A stretch of 64,000 bases of DNA from Litorivita sp040371945 (GTDB taxonomy: Bacteria > Pseudomonadota > Alphaproteobacteria > Rhodobacterales > Rhodobacteraceae), in NCBI RefSeq assembly GCF_040371945.1, contig NZ_BAABWS010000001.1, positions 496,001 through 560,000 on the forward strand, read 5' to 3'. The notes under the pieces are model-generated. The model searched no databases. It had not been told where the DNA came from and saw only the letters and a program-made list of their open reading frames with translations. A program made the translations under genes and the position numbers. Of this stretch, positions 59,140 to 64,000 are shown piece after piece. Position 1 is the stretch's first letter, and every line of letters begins with the position of its first letter.

Positions 59140-60355
59140 TCGCCGCCAACATCTCCCCCTTGCTCAGCCCCAAAGGCGCGGCAAGGGGATAGAGCAAATA
59201 GCCCGCGAGGCTCACGGCGTAATAGCTCACCGCCACGACCGACAATCCCTCGACCGTCTTTTGCAGGTTCAATTGCAAATCCGCGCGCCGGTCCATGCTT
59301 TCGAGCAGCATTTGGTTTTGCGCCGAGCGCTCCACATCGACCCGCGTGCGCAGCAAATCCCCCGCCCGCATCGCCCGATCCGCCATTGCCGCCAAACGGC
59401 TTTGCGCAGATTTCACCGTGCGCATCGCGGGATCATAGCGGCGTAGCATGAAGTCGGCAAAGGTCTGGCGCCCGTCGAAACGCTCTTCGCGCAAGACCTC
59501 GATACGTTGCTGCACGATCGCCTCATAGGCCCCCGTGGCGCCAAAGCGGAACGCCACCTGCGCCGCCATATCCTCCAGCTGCGCCGAAACCTCCAAAAGC
59601 TCGGCCAGTGTCTCCTCGGCCGGCGCTTCGGCTTGGCGCATTGCCCCCATCAGATGGGCCAGCTTTCCGTCCATTTCCGCCATGGCCGCGCCCATCTCCT
59701 TGACGCGGGCAAAGCCGAGCATCGACATGGCCTTATAGGTCTCGATCTCGCACACCTGCTGCACAATCCGTCCGACGCGGCGGCGGCCCGTATCGGGTGC
59801 GACAAAGATCGCAAACCGCAAATGCCCCGCCGGATCGATGCGAAAATCCCCCGCCGCCACCGCCGCATCACCAAGCACACGGCTCGCCGCAAGACTTTCA
59901 GGCACAAACCATTCCTTGAGCTTCCCCGCCGCATCCTCCTTGCTCGCCCAAGGCGCAATGCGCAGCAAGGCCGATGTCACTCGCACCCCCGGCGCCGCCT
60001 CAAGCCAAGCCGCGGGGAAGACATCGAAATCCGCCGGATCGAAAGGCCGCTCGGACAAGCCCGATGAAAAGGCCGTATAGGTCACAAACTCGGTATGCTG
60101 CTCCCATTTGATCGTATGCCGCCCGATCTGCCCCGAATAATGCGTCGCCTCCGGTTGCGGATGCGGCGCGCCGAACCGGTCAAGCAGCGCAACCAAATGC
60201 GCCATATCCGCGCCGCGATCTCGCGCCGCCGCGCCCTTGGGCCGCTTGATGGCGATATAGACCGCCGTGCAAGGCACATCGAGCGCGGGAAAAGGCCGTG
60301 CGTGCAATTCATTGGCAAGCCCGTAGCGGAGCGGATGATCAAGGATGGGGGCCAT
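59075..60355 (-). CDS. DUF3422 membrane-anchored protein
   Basis: 426 aa from ATG 60355, with AGGAG 7 nt upstream; an ATG at 60373 would add six residues. DUF3422 marks: DHPLRYGLANELHARPFP at the N-terminus, IVQQVCEIETYKAMSMLGF, a long helical middle (about 215-365) and two C-terminal membrane helices (about 375-395, 403-420). It is probably anchored in the inner membrane with the bulk in the cytoplasm. Function unknown; widespread in alphaproteobacteria. Its stop lies 65 bp inside the convergent transporter gene. Confidence 0.87.
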   Translation of the reverse strand: MAPILDHPLRYGLANELHARPFPALDVPCTAVYIAIKRPKGAAARDRGADMAHLVALLDRFGAPHPQPEATHYSGQIGRHTIKWEQHTEFVTYTAFSSGLSERPFDPADFDVFPAAWLEAAPGVRVTSALLRIAPWASKEDAAGKLKEWFVPESLAASRVLGDAAVAAGDFRIDPAGHLRFAIFVAPDTGRRRVGRIVQQVCEIETYKAMSMLGFARVKEMGAAMAEMDGKLAHLMGAMRQAEAPAEETLAELLEVSAQLEDMAAQVAFRFGATGAYEAIVQQRIEVLREERFDGRQTFADFMLRRYDPAMRTVKSAQSRLAAMADRAMRAGDLLRTRVDVERSAQNQMLLESMDRRADLQLNLQKTVEGLSVVAVSYYAVSLAGYLLYPLAAPLGLSKGEMLAAITVPVVAAVWWMLRRVRKRLH

Positions 60356-60649
60356 TGGGGATCTCCTGTTCATGGATCGGTCTTATCAGAGCAAAGCCGA
60401 ACCGCATACGGGGCATTTTGTCCTGATATCAATAGCTTATATGAATACAGCGGTATACAATCGCCGCCAAACCCGCCTCGCTTGCGCCAATTCCCATCCG
60501 CTTGGGCAAAGCAGCTCCCTGCTGCTTGCAGCTTCTCCAAATATCCTCGCCGAAGGCTCCGCCTGCGCCCCTCTCGCGACCGCCTGCGCCAAAGGCAAAA
60601 GGGCGCCCCGATCGGAGCGCCCTTCACGGTTTTCAACCTGCGGTTCAGA
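60356..60649 (-). other. Gap between pntB and the DUF3422 gene
   Basis: 294 bp. The right end holds the pnt terminator (60598-60628). The left part, about 60415-60465, is AT-rich and probably carries the DUF3422 promoter, though no good -35/-10 pair is found. No gene is seen. Confidence 0.4.
60598..60628 (-). terminator. Intrinsic terminator of pntA-pntB
   Basis: On the minus strand AAGGGCGCTCC-GATC-GGGGCGCCCTT, with one mismatch, is followed by TTTT, 25 nt after the pntB stop. Confidence 0.75.
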
Positions 60650-62083
60650 TCAGGAGATCAAACCCAACAGCTTGTTGAGGCTTTCCTTCGCGTCGCCATA
60701 GAACATGCGCGTGTTCTCTTTGTAGAACAGCGGGTTCTCGATGCCCGAATAGCCGGTGCCTTGGCCGCGTTTGGACACGAACACCTGCTTGGCCTTCCAG
60801 CATTCCAGAACCGGCATACCGGCGATGGGGCTGTTGGGATCTTCTTGCGCCGCTGGGTTCACGATGTCGTTGGACCCGATGACAATCGCCACGTCGGTTT
60901 CGGGGAAATCCTCGTTGATTTCGTCCATTTCCAGCACGATGTCATAGGGCACTTTGGCTTCGGCCAAGAGCACGTTCATGTGGCCCGGCAAACGCCCCGC
61001 AACGGGGTGGATGGCGAAACGCACGTTCTTGCCCTTGTCACGCAAACGCTTGGTCAACTCGGAAACCGCCTGCTGCGCTTGTGCAACGGCCATACCGTAA
61101 CCGGGGATGATGATGATCTCGTCCGCCTCGTCCAACGCGGTGGCAACACCCTCGGCATCGATGGCAACCTGCTCGCCCTCGACTTCCATCGCGGGGCCCG
61201 TGGTGCCGCCGAAGCCGCCCAAGATCACCGAAATGAACGACCGGTTCATCGCCTTACACATGATGTAGGACAGGATCGCACCCGAGGAGCCGACCAGCGC
61301 GCCGACCACGATCAGCAGATCGTTGCCGAGGCTGAAACCAATCGCCGCCGCGGCCCAGCCGGAGTAGCTGTTGAGCATGGAAACAACGACCGGCATATCC
61401 GCGCCGCCGATGCCCATGATCAGATGATAGCCGATAAACAGCGCCGCCAAAGTCATCACGAAGAGCGGCAAGAAACCACCCGTGTTGAAATACCAGATCA
61501 GGCAGATCGCCGAGAGCGCAGCGGCGCCCGCGTTGAGCATATGCCCGCCCGGAAGCTTGGTGGCGTTCGAGGACAATTTGCCCGCGAGTTTGCCATAAGC
61601 CACGACCGAACCGGTAAAGGTCACGGCACCGATGAAGATACCGAGGAACAATTCGACACGCAGGATGCTGATCTCGACGCCGTCTTTATGCGCCAAAAGA
61701 CCCGCGAACCCTTCCAAAGCGTCGCGTTCTGCCTCGCCCATGGCCATCACACGGCCCAGCTCGATATGCGCGATCAGGCCGACGAAAACCGCCGCCAGAC
61801 CGACCAGAGAGTGCATCGCCGCCACAAGCTGCGGCATCTCGGTCATCTGCACCCGTGTCGCCACAACATAACCGATCATGCCGCCGCCTGCGATGAGCAG
61901 GATCGACAAGAGCCATAGACCGGCGCCCGGCCCCACAAGCGTTGCCGCAACGGCCAAGGCCATGCCGACAATGCCATACCACACCGCGCGTTTGGCGCTT
62001 TCTTGTCCCGACAAACCACCCAAAGAGAGGATGAAGAGGACTGCCGCGACCACATAGGCCGCTGTCGTAAATCCGAATTCCAT
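60650..62083 (-). CDS. pntB: NAD(P) transhydrogenase subunit beta
   Basis: 477 aa from ATG 62083, preceded by AAGGAG at good spacing. The first half is membrane helices (about 9) forming the proton channel. The second half, after about residue 290, is the NADP-binding domain dIII with the fingerprint IIPGYGMAVAQAQ and KRGQGTGYSGIENPLF near the end. With PntA it uses the proton gradient to reduce NADP+ with NADH. It lies 13 nt behind pntA. Confidence 0.96.
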   Translation of the reverse strand: MEFGFTTAAYVVAAVLFILSLGGLSGQESAKRAVWYGIVGMALAVAATLVGPGAGLWLLSILLIAGGGMIGYVVATRVQMTEMPQLVAAMHSLVGLAAVFVGLIAHIELGRVMAMGEAERDALEGFAGLLAHKDGVEISILRVELFLGIFIGAVTFTGSVVAYGKLAGKLSSNATKLPGGHMLNAGAAALSAICLIWYFNTGGFLPLFVMTLAALFIGYHLIMGIGGADMPVVVSMLNSYSGWAAAAIGFSLGNDLLIVVGALVGSSGAILSYIMCKAMNRSFISVILGGFGGTTGPAMEVEGEQVAIDAEGVATALDEADEIIIIPGYGMAVAQAQQAVSELTKRLRDKGKNVRFAIHPVAGRLPGHMNVLLAEAKVPYDIVLEMDEINEDFPETDVAIVIGSNDIVNPAAQEDPNSPIAGMPVLECWKAKQVFVSKRGQGTGYSGIENPLFYKENTRMFYGDAKESLNKLLGLIS

Positions 62084-62096
62084 AATCCTATACTCC

Positions 62097-63668
62097 TTAA
62101 GATTTCTGGAACATGGCAAGCATGCGCCGCGTGACGAGGAAGCCGCCAAAGATATTGATACCCGCCATGAAGACGGACAGTGCGGCCAGCAAGATCACAA
62201 GGCCGGAACCCGACCCGATTTGCATCAAGGCACCCAAAATGATGATCGACGAGATCGCGTTGGTCACAGCCATAAGCGGTGTGTGCAGCGAATGCGCCAC
62301 GCCCCAGATGACTTGGAAGCCGATAAAGACCGACAGGACAAACACGATAAAGTGCTGCATGAAGCTGGCCGGAGCGACCAGCCCCACCGCCAAGAGCAAT
62401 GCGCCCCCGATCGCCAACAGGCCGACCTGTTGCTTGGTCTGGGCCTTGAAGGCCGCCGTTTCTGCGGCGCGTTTTTCCTCGGGCGTCAGCTCCTTGACCG
62501 CTTCTTTCTTTTGCGCGGCAATGGCTTTGACCTTGGGCGGCGGCGGCGGGAAGGTGATCTCTTTGTCAAAGGTCACGGTCGCGCCGCGGATCACGTCATC
62601 TTCCATATTATGGTTGATCTGGCCGTCTTTTTCCGGCGTCAGGTCGGTCATCATATGGCGGATGTTGGTGGCATAAAGCGTCGAAGCCTGCGCCGCCATG
62701 CGCGATGGGAAATCGGTGTAACCGATGATGGTCACGCCGTTTTCCGTGACGATTTTCTCGTCCATCACGGTCATCTTGCAGTTGCCGCCCTTTTCCGCCG
62801 CCAGATCGACGATCACCGAACCTGGCTTCATGGATTGCACCATGTCCTCGGTCCACAATTCGGGGGCTTCGCGGTTGGGGATGAGCGCCGTGGTGATCAC
62901 GATGTCCATATCGGGCGCGAGTTCGCGGAATTTGGCCAATTGAGCCGCCGCAAACTCGGGGCTGGACACAGCCGCGTAACCGCCGGTCGCCGCGCCGTCC
63001 TGCTGCTCTTCCTCAAAATCCAGATAGACGAATTCGGCGCCCATGGATTCGACCTGCTCGGCCACTTCGGGGCGCACGTCGAACGCATAGGTGATCGCGC
63101 CCAATGATGTCGCCGTGCCAATCGCGGCCAAACCGGCCACGCCTGCGCCCACAACCAGAACCTTGGCGGGGGGCACTTTACCGGCGGCAGTGATTTGACC
63201 GGTGAAGAAACGGCCAAAGTTGTTGCCCGCCTCGATTACGGCGCGGTAACCGGCGATGTTGGCCATCGACGACAGCGCATCCATCTTCTGGGCGCGCGAA
63301 ATACGCGGCACCATTTCCATGGCGATCACATTGGCACCCTTGGAGGCGGCCAATTCCATCAGCTTTTCATTCGCCGCAGGATTGAAGAAGGAGATCAACG
63401 TCTGCCCTTCGCTCAATCGCTTGACCTCGGCATCCGTGGGCACGCGGACCTTGGCGATGATATCGCAGGCCTTGAACAGGGCCGCCGCGGTTTTCACAAC
63501 CTCGACACCGGCCTCTTTATATAGCGCGTCCGAAAAGCCAGCCAGCGCACCCGCGCCGGTTTCAATCGCACATTCATAGCCCAGCTTTTGCAGCTGGCGC
63601 GCGCTGTCCGGCGTCATGGCAACCCGTGCCTCGCCCTCCAGCACCTCTTTTGGCGTTCCGATTTTCAC
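62097..63668 (-). CDS. pntA: NAD(P) transhydrogenase subunit alpha
   Basis: 523 aa. NAD-binding domain dI (about 1-370) with IGTPKEVLEGEARVAMTP, the nucleotide fold VLVVGAGVAGLAAIG (about 171-185) and the mobile RQ(D/E) loop region; then a Pro/Lys-rich linker (about 395-425) and four membrane helices. Unlike many alphaproteobacteria that split this subunit (PntAA plus PntAB), here it is one chain as in E. coli. It is the first gene of the unit. Confidence 0.95.
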   Translation of the reverse strand: MKIGTPKEVLEGEARVAMTPDSARQLQKLGYECAIETGAGALAGFSDALYKEAGVEVVKTAAALFKACDIIAKVRVPTDAEVKRLSEGQTLISFFNPAANEKLMELAASKGANVIAMEMVPRISRAQKMDALSSMANIAGYRAVIEAGNNFGRFFTGQITAAGKVPPAKVLVVGAGVAGLAAIGTATSLGAITYAFDVRPEVAEQVESMGAEFVYLDFEEEQQDGAATGGYAAVSSPEFAAAQLAKFRELAPDMDIVITTALIPNREAPELWTEDMVQSMKPGSVIVDLAAEKGGNCKMTVMDEKIVTENGVTIIGYTDFPSRMAAQASTLYATNIRHMMTDLTPEKDGQINHNMEDDVIRGATVTFDKEITFPPPPPKVKAIAAQKKEAVKELTPEEKRAAETAAFKAQTKQQVGLLAIGGALLLAVGLVAPASFMQHFIVFVLSVFIGFQVIWGVAHSLHTPLMAVTNAISSIIILGALMQIGSGSGLVILLAALSVFMAGINIFGGFLVTRRMLAMFQKS

Positions 63669-63719
63669 GTTCTGCGTCCCCCTTTAGGTCGTCCTTAGGT
63701 CACATCTTGGATTCGGCGC

Positions 63720-63749
63720 GTTATATCCGAACCAACATAGGAATGGCCA
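63720..63749 (-). promoter_or_regulatory. Predicted promoter of pntA-pntB
   Basis: Minus strand: TGGCCA (63749-63744), an 18-nt spacer, TATAAC (63725-63720). The start point would be near 63713, about 45 nt before the pntA ATG. The -10 box matches consensus at five of six positions; the -35 box is weak, suggesting activator help. Confidence 0.5.
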
Positions 63750-63764
63750 CGCAATATTATTGCG
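63750..63764. promoter_or_regulatory. Perfect 15-nt palindrome abutting the pnt promoter
   Basis: CGCAATA-T-TATTGCG, 7-bp arms around one base, ends exactly where the predicted -35 box begins. The position fits an activator site for the weak -35. The palindrome lies 42 bp beyond the end of the partial gene 63806-64000. Confidence 0.55.
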
Positions 63765-63805
63765 CAGCCGATTGAAAACTCATTTGCCCCACACGCTTTG
63801 CACTG

Positions 63806-64000
63806 TCAAATCCAACGCCGCGTCTTTTGGCTGTATTTCGCAAAAACGGTATGGAACTTGCGGCGCAATGCCTGCTCTTCGGGCAGGATAAAGCGTCGCT
63901 CGATGATCCAGATGAACAGCGGCACCAAGACCAAGGCCAAAACCGCATCCATCCACAAGATCGCGCCGGTCAAGATCAGCGCATCCCCGAGGTAGATCGG
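63806..64000 (-). CDS. Isoprenylcysteine carboxyl methyltransferase-like protein (partial, 5' end outside window)
   Basis: 65 codons including the stop TGA at 63806-63808; the reading frame enters from the right edge and no start lies within the window. The visible C-terminal part begins PIYLGDALIL, the RxPxYxG motif of the ICMT/phospholipid methyltransferase family. A membrane helix (about VLALVLVPLFIWII) and the ERRFILPEEQALRRKF ending with a Tyr-containing helix follow, as in the cofactor-binding end of that family. It is a membrane-bound SAM-dependent methyltransferase by family; the acceptor is unknown. Confidence 0.7.
   Translation of the reverse strand, partial: PIYLGDALILTGAILWMDAVLALVLVPLFIWIIERRFILPEEQALRRKFHTVFAKYSQKTRRWI

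Noticed and set aside
1..64000. tRNA, rRNA, insertion sequences, prophage, integrase or attachment sites
   Set aside because: No cloverleaf-like segment, transposase, integrase or terminal inverted repeat was noticed on either strand. Detection by eye is limited; a tRNA or IS search program would be decisive.

Overview
The window is chromosomal DNA from an alphaproteobacterium of the order Rhodobacterales (Rhodobacter/Roseobacter group). The main evidence is a complete complex I operon carrying the small extra genes typical of that order (DUF5333, DUF5337, a NuoE with a long C-terminal extension), followed by birA, coaX and rnj. The DNA is GC-rich and genes are packed with many 1-8 nt start/stop overlaps. 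I see no tRNA, rRNA, insertion sequence, prophage or CRISPR array, so this is core chromosome and not an island.

Layout. 1-6700 (+): the possible tail of an upstream gene, a pentapeptide-repeat protein, release factor 3 (prfC), an unknown Ala/Lys-rich protein and two tandem glycosyltransferase-like proteins. 6700-9200 (+): a DEAD-box RNA helicase with its own promoter and terminator, then a single-domain PilZ protein. 9195-30220 (-): one long operon nuoA-B-C-D-(36 aa ORF)-E-(DUF5337)-F-(DUF3291)-(lipoprotein)-(DUF5333)-G-(lipoprotein)-H-I-(CMD family)-J-K-L-M-N-birA-coaX-rnj. It encodes all 14 complex I subunits and seven small accessory genes. 30813-41659 (-): leucine/isovalerate catabolism, with isovaleryl-CoA dehydrogenase, an acyl-CoA synthetase, both methylcrotonyl-CoA carboxylase subunits and HMG-CoA lyase. 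Interspersed are a nitronate monooxygenase, a small membrane protein and two paralogous glutathione transferases. BirA from the neighbouring operon would biotinylate the carboxylase.

41851-43746 (-): a DegT-type aminotransferase and a phosphoglycolate phosphatase-like HAD protein. They diverge from glmU-glmS-DNA alkylation repair protein (+, 43910-47843). A lipoprotein (-) and moaA (+) follow. 49626-57843: a divergent peptide-uptake locus. Two M20 amidohydrolases and a fused double ABC ATPase lie on the minus strand; the solute-binding protein and two permeases lie on the plus strand. 58078-60355: a YeeE/YedE (thiosulfate-type) transporter and a convergent DUF3422 protein that overlap by 65 bp. 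60650-63668 (-): pntA-pntB transhydrogenase. The window ends inside an isoprenylcysteine-methyltransferase-like gene that lacks its start.

The most unusual non-coding signal is a 51-bp element present twice, 36 kb apart (1340-1390 and 37246-37296). Each copy holds four ACCGACG heptamers at an exact 11-bp period inside conserved flanks. Other regulatory candidates are a promoter plus inverted repeat before the isovaleryl-CoA dehydrogenase gene, a perfect 12-bp palindrome before the thiosulfate-type transporter, and a perfect palindrome abutting the likely pntAB promoter. Start codons were moved inward from the longest open frame where a ribosome binding site, an operon overlap or known family N-termini argued for it.
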